Counted from the first letter of the stretch, positions 1 through 5,920 are shown. The stretch is DNA of 9,723 nt from Gammaproteobacteria bacterium (GCA_029864225.1 JAOTTU010000071.1:1-9723); one strand, 5' to 3'. The notes: a model not told the origin generated them from the sequence alone. Numbers and translations are program-made.

Positions 1-1228
1 CCTGCAGTTCAGGGAACTCGAATACCATGCTGGTCAACAGGTCGCATTTGCACAGGGCGGCCGCGCGTTGTACGTACTCATTATTAAAGCCGAGTTGGTC
101 TGCGAGGGATGTCGCGATGCGACCGACACGCGCCTGCTTGTCGCCCAGCGATCCGAGTTTCTGCTGGAAGGTAACCGTGTTCAGTTGTTCGGCGCGGCTT
201 GCCAGCGGTTGCTTGCGGTCCTGGTTCCAGAAGAAGGCGGCATCCTCTAGGCGCGGTCGGATCACGCGTTCGTTGCCGGCCTGCACCTGCTGCGGGTCCT
301 TGCTGTCAATGTTGGCAACGGTAATAAAAAGCGGCAGCAGTTTGCCATTACTGTCCTCGACCGGGAAAAACTTCTGGTGGTCCTGCATGCTCGATACCAG
401 GGCCTCGGCAGGCACCTCGAGAAACCGCGGGTCAAAGCTGCCGCTGATGGCCACCGGCCACTCCACCAGGGCAGTGACCTCCTCGAGTAGTTCGGCACTG
501 ATGCGGGCGCGACCGCCCAGTGACCGCCCGGCCGCCTCGACCTGCTCACGGATCACCTCGCGGCGCCGGTCCATGTCGACCAGCACCTGGCCCTCTTTTT
601 CCAGGGTATCGACATAGGCTGCCGGTTCGATGATGGCGATTTTTTCATTGCAGTGGAAGCGGTGGCCACGGGTATAACGGTCACAGCCAATGCCCAGGAT
701 TTCTGCCTCGACAGCTTCGCTACCCAGCAACAGCAGCACCCAGTGCACCGGGCGCACGAACTCCACCTCGCTGTCGCCCCAGCGCATGCGCTTGGGAACC
801 GGCAAGGCCTTCAGTGCACTCTCAGCCAGTGCCGGGATGATCTCCAGCGCCGGTCGCCCCTGTTCGACCGAGCGCCATGCAAGGAAACTCCCCTTGTCGG
901 TCTCCTGCTGGTCAAGCTCGGCGACCGTGACACCGCAGGAGCGCGCGAAGCCCTGCGCCGGTTTGGTCGGATCGCCGTTTTCATCGAAGGCCGCCAGCAC
1001 GGCCGGGCCGCGGCGTACGACCTCCCGGTCCGGCTGGGTCAGCGGGACCTTTTCTATGTGTACTGCCAGGCGGCGCGGCGAGGCATAGGCATGGGCCGCC
1101 CCGTGGGCAAGATGGTTCTCCTGCAGCAGGCTGTCCAGGGAATCGCGGAAGGACGTGGCCAGCCGGCGCAGTGCCAGTGGCGGCAGTTCCTCGGTGCCTA
1201 TCTCGATTAACAGGTCATGTTCCATCAT
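1..1228 (-). CDS. glyS: Glycyl-tRNA synthetase beta subunit, 5' part (cut by window edge)
   Basis: The beta subunit of the bacterial alpha2beta2 glycyl-tRNA synthetase binds tRNA-Gly and works with GlyQ to charge it with glycine in the cytoplasm. About 409 codons are present of a family length near 690, so the C-terminal tRNA-binding part lies beyond the left edge. The reading frame is open from the ATG at 1228 to base 1. It begins MMEHDLLIEIGTEELPP, the conserved start of the family, and shows KRMRWGDSEVEFVRPVHW near residue 130-150 and RPRLEDAAFFWNQD near residue 330-345. The last visible residues (CKCDLLTSMVFEFPELQ) match the start of the HD-like region. The start overlaps the glyQ stop as ATGA, so translation is probably coupled. 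An ATG one codon downstream (1225) is an equally possible start. No anomaly is visible in the part present. Confidence 0.97.
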   Translation of the reverse strand, partial: MMEHDLLIEIGTEELPPLALRRLATSFRDSLDSLLQENHLAHGAAHAYASPRRLAVHIEKVPLTQPDREVVRRGPAVLAAFDENGDPTKPAQGFARSCGVTVAELDQQETDKGSFLAWRSVEQGRPALEIIPALAESALKALPVPKRMRWGDSEVEFVRPVHWVLLLLGSEAVEAEILGIGCDRYTRGHRFHCNEKIAIIEPAAYVDTLEKEGQVLVDMDRRREVIREQVEAAGRSLGGRARISAELLEEVTALVEWPVAISGSFDPRFLEVPAEALVSSMQDHQKFFPVEDSNGKLLPLFITVANIDSKDPQQVQAGNERVIRPRLEDAAFFWNQDRKQPLASRAEQLNTVTFQQKLGSLGDKQARVGRIATSLADQLGFNNEYVQRAAALCKCDLLTSMVFEFPELQ

Positions 1229-2136
1229 AGCGACCTGCCGGCGCTGGACAGCATGGGGAAGCCGAGTGATTCGCGGCGCGTGTAGTAGGCATCGGCAACC
1301 TGACGGGCCAGGGTCCGCACCCGCAGGATGTAGCGTTGCCGTTCGGTGACCGAGATCGCGTTGCGGGCATCGAGCAGATTGAAGGTGTGCGAGGCCTTCA
1401 GGGCCATTTCGTAGGCCGGCAGCGGCAGGCCGACCTCGATCAGGCGGCTGCTCTCGCGCTCGCACACGTCGAACCAGGACAGCAATGATTCGACATCGGC
1501 CTGGTCGAAATTGTAGGTGGACATTTCCACTTCATTCTGGTGAAACACATCACGATAAGTGACCGGCCCGTCCGGGCCCTCGGTCCAGATCAGTTCGAAG
1601 ACGCTATCGACATCTTGCAGGTACATGGCGATGCGCTCCAGGCCGTAGGTGATTTCGCCGGTGACCGGCCGGCACTCCAGGCCGCCTACTTGCTGGAAAT
1701 AGGTGAACTGGGTGACCTCCATGCCGTTCAGCCAAACCTCCCAGCCCAGTCCCCAGGCCCCCAGGGTGGGCGATTCCCAGTTGTCCTCGACGAAGCGGAT
1801 GTCGTGTACCAGCGGGTCGATGCCCAGACCGCGCAGCGAGTCGAGGTAGAGTTCCTGGATCTCCAGCGGCGAGGGCTTCATGACCACCTGGTACTGGTAG
1901 TAGTGCTGCAGGCGGTTCGGGTTCTCGCCGTAGCGTCCATCGGTAGGGCGACGCGAAGGCTGCACATAGGCCGCACGCCACGGCTCGGGACCGATAGCGC
2001 GCAGGAAGGTCGCCGGGTGAAAGGTACCCGCGCCCACTTCCATATCGTAGGGCTGCAACAGGGCACAACCCTTGCTGCCCCAATAATGCTGGAGTGCGAG
2101 TATCAGGTCCTGGAATGTTTTGGGTGATTCAGACAC
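1225..2136 (-). CDS. glyQ: Glycyl-tRNA synthetase alpha subunit
   Basis: GlyQ is the catalytic class II subunit that forms glycyl-adenylate and, with GlyS, glycyl-tRNA. The 303-residue product has the usual family length. It opens with FQDLILALQHYWGSKGC and carries LLQPYDMEVGAGTFHPATF, EPWRAAYVQPSRRPTDGRYG, NRLQHYYQYQV and EDNWESPTLGAWGLGWEVW, all hallmark GlyQ segments including the class II motif 2 region. The start is GTG at 2136-2134. An in-frame TAA lies only seven codons upstream and no ATG intervenes, so the GTG is the best choice, although its Shine-Dalgarno sequence is weak. The stop overlaps the glyS start by 4 bp, forming a glyQS operon. The gene is transcribed divergently from the unknown gene at 2396. 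Confidence 0.98.
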   Translation of the reverse strand: MSESPKTFQDLILALQHYWGSKGCALLQPYDMEVGAGTFHPATFLRAIGPEPWRAAYVQPSRRPTDGRYGENPNRLQHYYQYQVVMKPSPLEIQELYLDSLRGLGIDPLVHDIRFVEDNWESPTLGAWGLGWEVWLNGMEVTQFTYFQQVGGLECRPVTGEITYGLERIAMYLQDVDSVFELIWTEGPDGPVTYRDVFHQNEVEMSTYNFDQADVESLLSWFDVCERESSRLIEVGLPLPAYEMALKASHTFNLLDARNAISVTERQRYILRVRTLARQVADAYYTRRESLGFPMLSSAGRSL

Positions 2137-2263
2137 GGATCGGGCTTGATTCAGTTATTTGCCAGGTTGGCGGCTGCGCTGCCGATCGGCGAGTATACCG
2201 TGCAGTGCCGTAAATTTCCCCACATGGATGAGGTCAGGACCGCGCTGGTGGTGTGTGCATGTC

Positions 2264-2292
2264 ATTTTATCTGCCAATATGGTAAATGTTGC
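2264..2292 (-). promoter_or_regulatory. Weak candidate sigma-70 promoter for glyQS
   Basis: On the minus strand a TAAAAT (2269-2264, preceded by GA) resembles a -10 box. The hexamer GCAACA, 17 bp further upstream (2292-2287), matches only the ACA half of TTGACA. This would give a leader of roughly 120 nt before the glyQ GTG. The match is modest, and it is offered only because this is the AT-richest stretch of the divergent intergenic region. I see no T-box-like leader. Confidence 0.3.
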
Positions 2293-2382
2293 AGGTAGTG
2301 GTGGTGAAAGCGAGCGGCGAAAGCGTACCCGCGGGGCTTAAGCATCCGGGCACGCTGGCCGATGAAATAACCATTATCCAGT

Positions 2383-2387
2383 GGAGG
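2383..2387 (+). promoter_or_regulatory. Shine-Dalgarno site that fixes the start at 2396
   Basis: GGAGG at 2383-2387 lies 8 nt before the ATG at 2396. A longer frame can be opened at the GTG at 2381, but that GTG overlaps the ribosome-binding site itself, so the ATG is the true start. Confidence 0.85.
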
Positions 2388-2395
2388 ATAAGCAC

Positions 2396-2959
2396 ATGCA
2401 GCAGCTGATTCTCGAACCCACACCCCAGGCCCAGTGGCAGGCGCTGGTGCATGACGCGCAGGCGCGTTGCAACCAGCAGCTGGACGAGACTCTGGAAAGT
2501 TACCTGGTCTTCCTGTTGATGCGCTTCTCCGACAAGCCCCACAGCCTGGCGCGTATCATGGCCAGTGATTACCTGCACAGTCAGGCCTGCAGCGGGGAGC
2601 AGCGGGTCGAACGCCTGCGCGACGTGGGCGATCATTGCCTGCTGTTTTCCGGTTTGTTTCCTCAGCTCGCCGAGCGCCGCCTGGTGCGTGTCAGCTACTT
2701 CGTCAAGCTGGGGCAGTCATCCTACCTGCAGCTGTCCGACCTGCTCGATCGCAGCTGGTCCGTGGCTTATGGCCACCTGTCCGCGGCCTTCGTGGTGCTT
2801 ATGGATGTACTGCACGCCATGCGTGAGCTCGGCGGCGAGTCGGTGTTGACACCGCTCCAGGCCATGGATCTGTGGCAGGACACCGGCAGCCGCCGCTGCT
2901 ATCAGCAAGTCTGCGGTGAACGTGCTATCGCGACACCGGGCACCCCCGAAACACACTGA
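2396..2959 (+). CDS. Conserved-looking protein of unknown function, 187 aa
   Basis: I do not recognise a named family. The ATG is set by a strong GGAGG 8 nt upstream. The product appears soluble and mostly alpha-helical, with no signal peptide. Residues 29-45 (LDETLESYLVFLLMRFS) form an amphipathic helix. Residues 71-106 contain a dense block, VERLRDVGDHCLLFSGLFP followed by RRLVRVSYFVKLGQSSY, that looks like a conserved core. Residues 120-145 are hydrophobic and helical (WSVAYGHLSAAFVVLMDVLH), but histidine and aspartate within and the flanking charged residues argue against a membrane span. Cysteines occur at 25, 65, 81, 168 and 173 without a clear metal motif. The last ten or so residues are low-complexity. 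Codon use resembles the neighbours, so recent transfer is not indicated. It stands alone: glyQ is divergent and the next gene is 401 bp downstream behind repeats. No function is assigned. Confidence 0.85.
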   Translation: MQQLILEPTPQAQWQALVHDAQARCNQQLDETLESYLVFLLMRFSDKPHSLARIMASDYLHSQACSGEQRVERLRDVGDHCLLFSGLFPQLAERRLVRVSYFVKLGQSSYLQLSDLLDRSWSVAYGHLSAAFVVLMDVLHAMRELGGESVLTPLQAMDLWQDTGSRRCYQQVCGERAIATPGTPETH

Positions 2960-2970
2960 ATCCCTCCCTT

Positions 2971-3002
2971 TTCTAACCTTAAGCCCTGTGCATGGGTTAG
3001 AA
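2971..3002. terminator. Hairpin downstream of the unknown gene, possible terminator
   Basis: TTCTAACC (2971-2978) and GGTTAGAA (2995-3002) are perfect 8-bp complements around a 16-nt loop, starting 12 bp after the stop codon at 2959. There is no T-tract on the right side, and the stem is only half GC, so it would be a weak or factor-assisted terminator at best. TAGAAT at 2998-3003 also resembles a -10 box, but no -35 accompanies it. Confidence 0.35.
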
Positions 3003-3028
3003 TACTGTTGCTATGCGAACAGCGCTAA

Positions 3029-3056
3029 TCACCGCAAAGGCGCAAAGAGCGCAAAG
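3029..3056 (+). repeat. GCAAAG-type repeat, left arm of 20-bp perfect inverted repeat
   Basis: The unit ACCGCAAAGGCGCAAAG and its continuation (3031-3056, 26 nt) is built from GCAAAG steps. Bases 3029-3048 are the exact reverse complement of 3269-3288 (20 of 20). It has the same 26-nt layout as the GCAGAG-type copies at 3302-3327, 7519-7544 and 7624-7649, with A in place of G in each step. Sequences of this style recur in intergenic regions of many bacteria; that is general knowledge and was not searched here. Confidence 0.85.
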
Positions 3057-3094
3057 CCAAAACACAATTCATGCTAAGGAAGCACTGATTTATT

Positions 3095-3120
3095 CGTCAT
3101 GCCGGCGAAGGCCGGCATCC
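3095..3120 (+). repeat. REP-like palindrome, first unit of BIME-like pair
   Basis: CGTC is followed by a perfect hairpin, ATGCCGGC-GAAG-GCCGGCAT (3099-3118), with an 8-bp stem and a GAAG loop. The unit is 26 nt long and matches the reverse complement of 3138-3163 at 22 of 26 positions. A tetranucleotide foot followed by a GC-rich hairpin is the layout of repetitive extragenic palindromes. Confidence 0.85.
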
Positions 3121-3137
3121 AATTTATTGAATAACAA

Positions 3138-3163
3138 GGATCCCGGCATGCGCCGGGATGACG
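3138..3163 (-). repeat. REP-like palindrome, second unit in inverted orientation
   Basis: Read on the minus strand it is CGTC followed by ATCCCGGC-GCAT-GCCGGGAT, again a perfect 8-bp stem. It differs from the first unit at four positions: two in the loop and two that swap a G-C pair for a C-G pair in the stem. With 17 bp between the units, they form a head-to-head pair resembling a BIME. Confidence 0.85.
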
Positions 3164-3268
3164 ATAAAGGAATTAATCAGAGGTTCCCTAATAATAAAAC
3201 CATGCCCTAACCTTGATGAATGATTATTTGTTTGCATTACCCGGACCGGGGTTGTTGCAATAATGTTT

Positions 3269-3288
3269 TCTTTGCGCCTTTGCGGTGA
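3269..3288 (-). repeat. Right arm of the 20-bp perfect inverted repeat
   Basis: TCTTTGCGCCTTTGCGGTGA is the exact reverse complement of 3029-3048. The copy is shorter than the left one: the third GCAAAG step is not recognisable before 3269. Together the arms bracket about 220 bp including the REP-like pair. Confidence 0.85.
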
Positions 3289-3301
3289 GATTTTTATTTT
3301 T

Positions 3302-3327
3302 CTCAGCGTGCTCTGCGACTCTGCGGT
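3302..3327 (-). repeat. CTCTGCGG-type repeat copy just upstream of the PP-loop gene
   Basis: This 26-nt copy shares the three-step CTCTGCG layout and the terminal CTCTGCGGT with 7624-7649. It carries CTCAGCG in the first step. Its partner arm, if one existed, is not visible nearby. It ends 33 bp before the ATG at 3361, so it sits within the probable leader or promoter of the following operon. Confidence 0.8.
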
Positions 3328-3360
3328 TAGTTCTTTTTTCCAATAGTCATACAGTGCCCC

Positions 3361-4404
3361 ATGTCTGAACCACGCAAGGCCGTTGCCCTCATTTCCGGTG
3401 GACTCGATTCACTGCTTGCCGCACGCGTGGTCATGGAGCAGGGCGTGCAGGTCGAGGGCATCAATTTCTTCACCGGCTTCTGTGTGGAAGGCCATACCCA
3501 TGCGATCCGCAAGAAAGACCGCGCCCTACCGAAGCGCAACAACGCCCTGTGGGTGGCCGAGCAGCTGGGCATCAAGCTGCACATCGTCGATATTATCGAC
3601 GAATACAAGCAGGTGGTTATCAATCCGAAGCATGGCTACGGTGCGAATCTCAACCCCTGCCTCGATTGCAAGATCTTCATGGTCAACAAGGCACACGAAT
3701 GGATCGAGGCCAACGGTTTCGACTTCATCATCACCGGTGAGGTCATCGGCCAGCGGCCCATGTCACAGCGGCGCGATACCATGCCGGTGGTGGCGCGTGA
3801 ATCCGGCGCCGGCAATCGCCTGGTACGTCCGCTGAGCGCGCGCAATCTGCCGCCGACACTGCCGGAACAGGAAGGCTGGCTGGACCGGGGCCGGCTCTAT
3901 GCCTTCAGCGGCCGTTCGCGCAAGCCACAGATGGCGCTGGCACACCAGTTCGGTTTCGAGGGCTATGCGCAGCCTGCCGGCGGCTGTTGTTTCCTGACCG
4001 ACCAGCAATACGCCGTCAAGCTGACAGACCTGTGGGAAACGCGCGGCACGCGCGAATACGACCTCGACGACATCATGCTGCTCAAGGTCGGGCGCCACCT
4101 GCGGCCGCGTCCGCATTTCAAACTGATCATTGGGCGCGAGGAAGGCGAGAACAGGTTCATGGAAGGGTACCGCAAGCGCTTCGTGCACCTGATCCCGCTC
4201 AGTCACAGCGGCCCCCTGGTGCTGCTCGACGGCGAGGCCGGCCGCGATGACCTTGAACTGGCCGCGCGCCTGACCGCGCGATTCAGCCAGGGCCGCGATG
4301 CCGAGCGGGTCACCGTCGAGGTGACCGGCAAGGACGGAGCAGCACGGACCCTGGAGGTCGCCCCGTTGCCTGCAGGCGAGATTCCGTCAGAATGGTATCT
4401 ATGA
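3361..4404 (+). CDS. PP-loop ATPase, tRNA-thiolation-like, with C-terminal NFACT-R/DUF814-like region
   Basis: This is probably a cytoplasmic ATP-dependent sulfur-transfer enzyme acting on RNA; the exact substrate is unknown. The 347-aa product begins with a PP-loop signature, ISGGLDSLLAARVV (residues 11-24), which binds ATP in the MnmA/ThiI/adenine-nucleotide alpha-hydrolase group. Cysteines at 41, 100 and 103 (NPCLDCK) and 209-210 (GGCCFLTD) are placed like the paired catalytic cysteines of MnmA-type thiouridylases. The C-terminal third (about 235-347) lacks the MnmA beta-barrel. Instead GPLVLLDG, then DLELAARLTARFSQGRDAERVTVEV and an ending PAGEIPSEWYL resemble the NFACT-R (DUF814) RNA-associated domain. 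The ATG is forced: an in-frame TAG lies at 3328 with no start codon between, and the PP-loop begins at residue 11. No Shine-Dalgarno is visible. It overlaps a TusA-type sulfur-carrier gene by 4 bp. It may be labelled MnmA or tRNA methyltransferase in databases, but the architecture differs from true MnmA. Confidence 0.85.
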   Translation: MSEPRKAVALISGGLDSLLAARVVMEQGVQVEGINFFTGFCVEGHTHAIRKKDRALPKRNNALWVAEQLGIKLHIVDIIDEYKQVVINPKHGYGANLNPCLDCKIFMVNKAHEWIEANGFDFIITGEVIGQRPMSQRRDTMPVVARESGAGNRLVRPLSARNLPPTLPEQEGWLDRGRLYAFSGRSRKPQMALAHQFGFEGYAQPAGGCCFLTDQQYAVKLTDLWETRGTREYDLDDIMLLKVGRHLRPRPHFKLIIGREEGENRFMEGYRKRFVHLIPLSHSGPLVLLDGEAGRDDLELAARLTARFSQGRDAERVTVEVTGKDGAARTLEVAPLPAGEIPSEWYL

Positions 4405-4631
4405 GTACCGAGACCGTGGATGCACGGCACCTGCTCTGTCCGCTTCCCGTGATACGTACACAGGACGCCATGGCCCGGCTGACGCCGGGTGATTCCGTGC
4501 GGGTGCTGTGCACGGACCCCGGCGCCATTCATGATATCCCGGCCTGGTGCCGCGTGCATGGCCACGAGGTCTGCGATATTGCCGAGCAGGACGGTGATAT
4601 CCTGATCACCGTACGCTTTGGCGGCACCTGA
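4401..4631 (+). CDS. TusA/SirA-family sulfur carrier protein
   Basis: TusA-family proteins carry sulfane sulfur as a persulfide on one cysteine and hand it to thiolation or sulfur-oxidation enzymes. The 76-aa product has the defining CPxP motif, CPLPVIRTQDAM, with the acceptor cysteine at residue 13. It is followed by LTPGDSVRVLCTDPGAIHDIPAWCRVHGHE, the usual beta-alpha-beta core, and ends at the usual family length. The ATG at 4401 forms an ATGA overlap with the stop of the PP-loop gene, favouring translational coupling. An in-frame ATG at 4392 would add three residues and cannot be excluded. The next gene starts 13 bp after the stop. The position suggests it feeds sulfur to the upstream PP-loop protein rather than being the housekeeping TusA of the MnmA relay, and I give no symbol for that reason. 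An extra cysteine pair (residues about 37 and 50) is also present. Confidence 0.93.
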   Translation: MSTETVDARHLLCPLPVIRTQDAMARLTPGDSVRVLCTDPGAIHDIPAWCRVHGHEVCDIAEQDGDILITVRFGGT

Positions 4632-4632
4632 C

Positions 4633-4637
4633 AGGAG
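4633..4637 (+). promoter_or_regulatory. Shine-Dalgarno site that points to a TTG start at 4645
   Basis: AGGAG at 4633-4637 is 7 nt before TTG at 4645-4647. The frame is open further upstream to another TTG at 4618, but that would overlap the TusA-type gene and has no ribosome-binding site. Confidence 0.7.
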
Positions 4638-4644
4638 TACCTCG

Positions 4645-5808
4645 TTGGCCGTTCAACACAACAGCACGGAACTGCTCGAAACACGCTACAGGGAAGTTCG
4701 CAAGGTCACTTTGGTGGGCTCCGTGGTCGATCTGCTGCTGGGTGTGGCCAAGATTATGATCGGCATCCCGGCACATTCCCAGGCACTGATTGCCGATGGC
4801 GTGCACTCGCTGTCGGACCTTGGCACGGACGTGCTGGTCCTGTATGCCGCCAAACACTCCCACCGCGCCGCCGACGCAGAACACCCCTACGGGCACGGCC
4901 GCATCGAAACGGTGGCCACCGTTGCGCTGGGCATGGCCTTGACGGCCGTGGCCATGGGTATCTCCTTTGAGGCCGTGCGCCGCATGCTGGATCCACAGCT
5001 GCTGTTGCATCCGGAGATGCCGGCGCTGATCGTGGCGCTGATCTCGATCTTTTCCAAGGAAGCCATCTACCGTTACACGGCCAGCGCCGCACGGCGGCTG
5101 CGTTCCAATATGCTGCAGGCCAACGCCTGGCACAGTCGTAGCGATGCCATCTCCTCGATCGTGGTGGTGATCGGCGTCGGCGGCGCCATGGCGGGCTTGC
5201 CCTACCTGGATGCCGTCGCCGCGGTCGCGGTGGCGCTGATGATCGCCAAAATCGGCTGGGACCTGTTGTGGAAGAGCCTGCAGGAGCTGATCGATACGGC
5301 ACTGGAAAGCGAGCAGGTGGAGGCCATCCGCGAGTCGAGCCTCGCGGTGCCGGGGGTGCGTGAGTTGCACATGCTGCGCACCCGGCGCAGCGGCAGTGAT
5401 GCCCTGGTGGACGTGCACATCCTGGTCGACCCGACCCTGAGTGTTTCGGAAGGGCACCAGATCGGCGAGTCGGTGCGCAGCCGGCTGCTGCAGGACATTG
5501 ACGAGGTCGCCGATGTGACCGTTCACATCGACCCCGAGGATGATGAGCAGGCCGCGCCCTGTTTGGGCCTGCCGCTGCGCGACGTGATCCAGGAGCAGCT
5601 GGATGTGCAACTGGACGAACTCGATATCGACGTGCCCATGGAGAAGCCCGTACTGCATTACCTGGGCGGCAAGGTCCACGTGGATATCATATTGCCGCTG
5701 GCGGGTCTCGGGCCGGCGGCGGCCCGCGAAGTCTCTGACAAGCTGGTACGTGCGGCGCAGCGGGTGCCGGATGTGGGCGAGGTCAAGGTTTACTTCCAGG
5801 CTCAATAG
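4645..5808 (+). CDS. Cation diffusion facilitator transporter with duplicated cytoplasmic domain
   Basis: This is an inner-membrane cation/proton antiporter of the CDF family that exports divalent metals. The 387-aa product has the CDF layout: about six membrane segments within residues 20-205, then a cytoplasmic region. The transport site is visible as HSLSD in TM2 (His54, Asp58) and HSRSD in TM5 (His163, Asp167). An HD-HD set is typical of Zn/Cd/Co/Ni-type members rather than Mn-type. HPYGHGRIE (80-88) is the loop motif equivalent to the accessory metal site. Residues about 220-310 form the usual dimerisation domain (ALVDVHILVDPTLSVSEGHQ, then VTVHIDPEDD). Residues about 315-387 look like a second, related domain (KVHVDIILPLAGL, then VPDVGEVKVYF). 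Typical members are near 300 aa, so the extra 75-90 residues are notable. The start is TTG at 4645 by its Shine-Dalgarno. It is the last gene of the PP-loop/TusA operon, and its stop abuts the first NtrC site of glnA. Confidence 0.93.
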   Translation: MAVQHNSTELLETRYREVRKVTLVGSVVDLLLGVAKIMIGIPAHSQALIADGVHSLSDLGTDVLVLYAAKHSHRAADAEHPYGHGRIETVATVALGMALTAVAMGISFEAVRRMLDPQLLLHPEMPALIVALISIFSKEAIYRYTASAARRLRSNMLQANAWHSRSDAISSIVVVIGVGGAMAGLPYLDAVAAVAVALMIAKIGWDLLWKSLQELIDTALESEQVEAIRESSLAVPGVRELHMLRTRRSGSDALVDVHILVDPTLSVSEGHQIGESVRSRLLQDIDEVADVTVHIDPEDDEQAAPCLGLPLRDVIQEQLDVQLDELDIDVPMEKPVLHYLGGKVHVDIILPLAGLGPAAAREVSDKLVRAAQRVPDVGEVKVYFQAQ

Positions 5809-5825
5809 CGCACCAATAGTGTGCA
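5809..5825 (+). promoter_or_regulatory. NtrC binding site 1 upstream of glnA
   Basis: CGCACCAATAGTGTGCA matches the NtrC consensus TGCACYAWWWTRGTGCA at most positions of both half-sites. It begins directly after the stop of the transporter gene. Its centre (5817) is exactly 32 bp from the centre of site 2, three helical turns, the same spacing as the classical enteric glnA enhancer pair. Confidence 0.75.
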
Positions 5826-5840
5826 TTGGAGTGCAAAGAG

Positions 5841-5857
5841 TGCACTATTATAGTGCA
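5841..5857 (+). promoter_or_regulatory. NtrC binding site 2 upstream of glnA
   Basis: TGCACTATTATAGTGCA is a perfect 17-bp palindrome and fits the NtrC consensus apart from single central positions. Its centre lies about 98 bp upstream of the predicted start of transcription, a normal enhancer position for sigma-54 activation. Confidence 0.9.
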
Positions 5858-5920
5858 CGCTTGAACAGGTCTGCTTGCCTAAGTGTGTGAAAAAAAACGG
5901 GTTGCCTCAGGGTACTGCCG

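Larger units (their letters stand above)
2137..2395. other. Divergent intergenic region between glyQ and the 187-aa gene
   Basis: This 259-bp stretch must hold the promoters of glyQS (leftward) and of the unknown gene (rightward). Apart from the weak glyQ -10 candidate, I see a perfect 10-bp palindrome GCCGATCGGC at 2181-2190 and an AT-richer segment around 2261-2290. No convincing rightward promoter, small gene or RNA structure stands out. Confidence 0.6.
2960..3360. other. 401-bp gene-free region filled with nested repeats
   Basis: No convincing coding sequence is present. From left to right it holds a weak hairpin (2971-3002), the left arm of a perfect 20-bp inverted repeat (3029-3048), two opposed REP-like hairpins (3095-3120 and 3138-3163), an AT-rich spacer with the small palindrome CCCGGACCGGG at 3240-3250, the right arm of the inverted repeat (3269-3288), and a single copy of a CTCTGCGG-type repeat (3302-3327). 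The promoter of the downstream operon must lie in or between these repeats. I cannot single one out. Confidence 0.75.

Noticed and set aside
27..617. A 196-codon plus-strand open frame antisense to glyS
   Set aside because: The minus strand encodes GlyS continuously through this region; the plus-strand frame is Ser/Arg-rich shadow sequence.
2137..2263. A T-box or other tRNA-sensing leader for glyQS
   Set aside because: No specifier-like or T-box-like sequence is visible, and such leaders are not expected in gammaproteobacteria.
2280..2293. TGGTAAATGTTGCA as a sigma-54 promoter for the 187-aa gene
   Set aside because: The GG and GC are separated by 8 nt rather than the required 10.
3013..3210. 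A 65-codon open frame through the repeat region
   Set aside because: It runs across the GCAAAG repeat and both REP-like hairpins and has no ribosome-binding site; its residues simply reflect repeat DNA.
3029..3327. A CRISPR array
   Set aside because: The repeats are inverted and mixed in family rather than direct, regularly spaced copies with spacers, and no cas gene is present.
4606..5826. A 406-codon open frame on the minus strand covering the whole transporter gene
   Set aside because: The plus-strand CDF protein has clear family motifs. The antisense product is rich in His, Gln, Arg and Asp, the typical shadow of a GC-rich gene, and has no ribosome-binding site or family signature.
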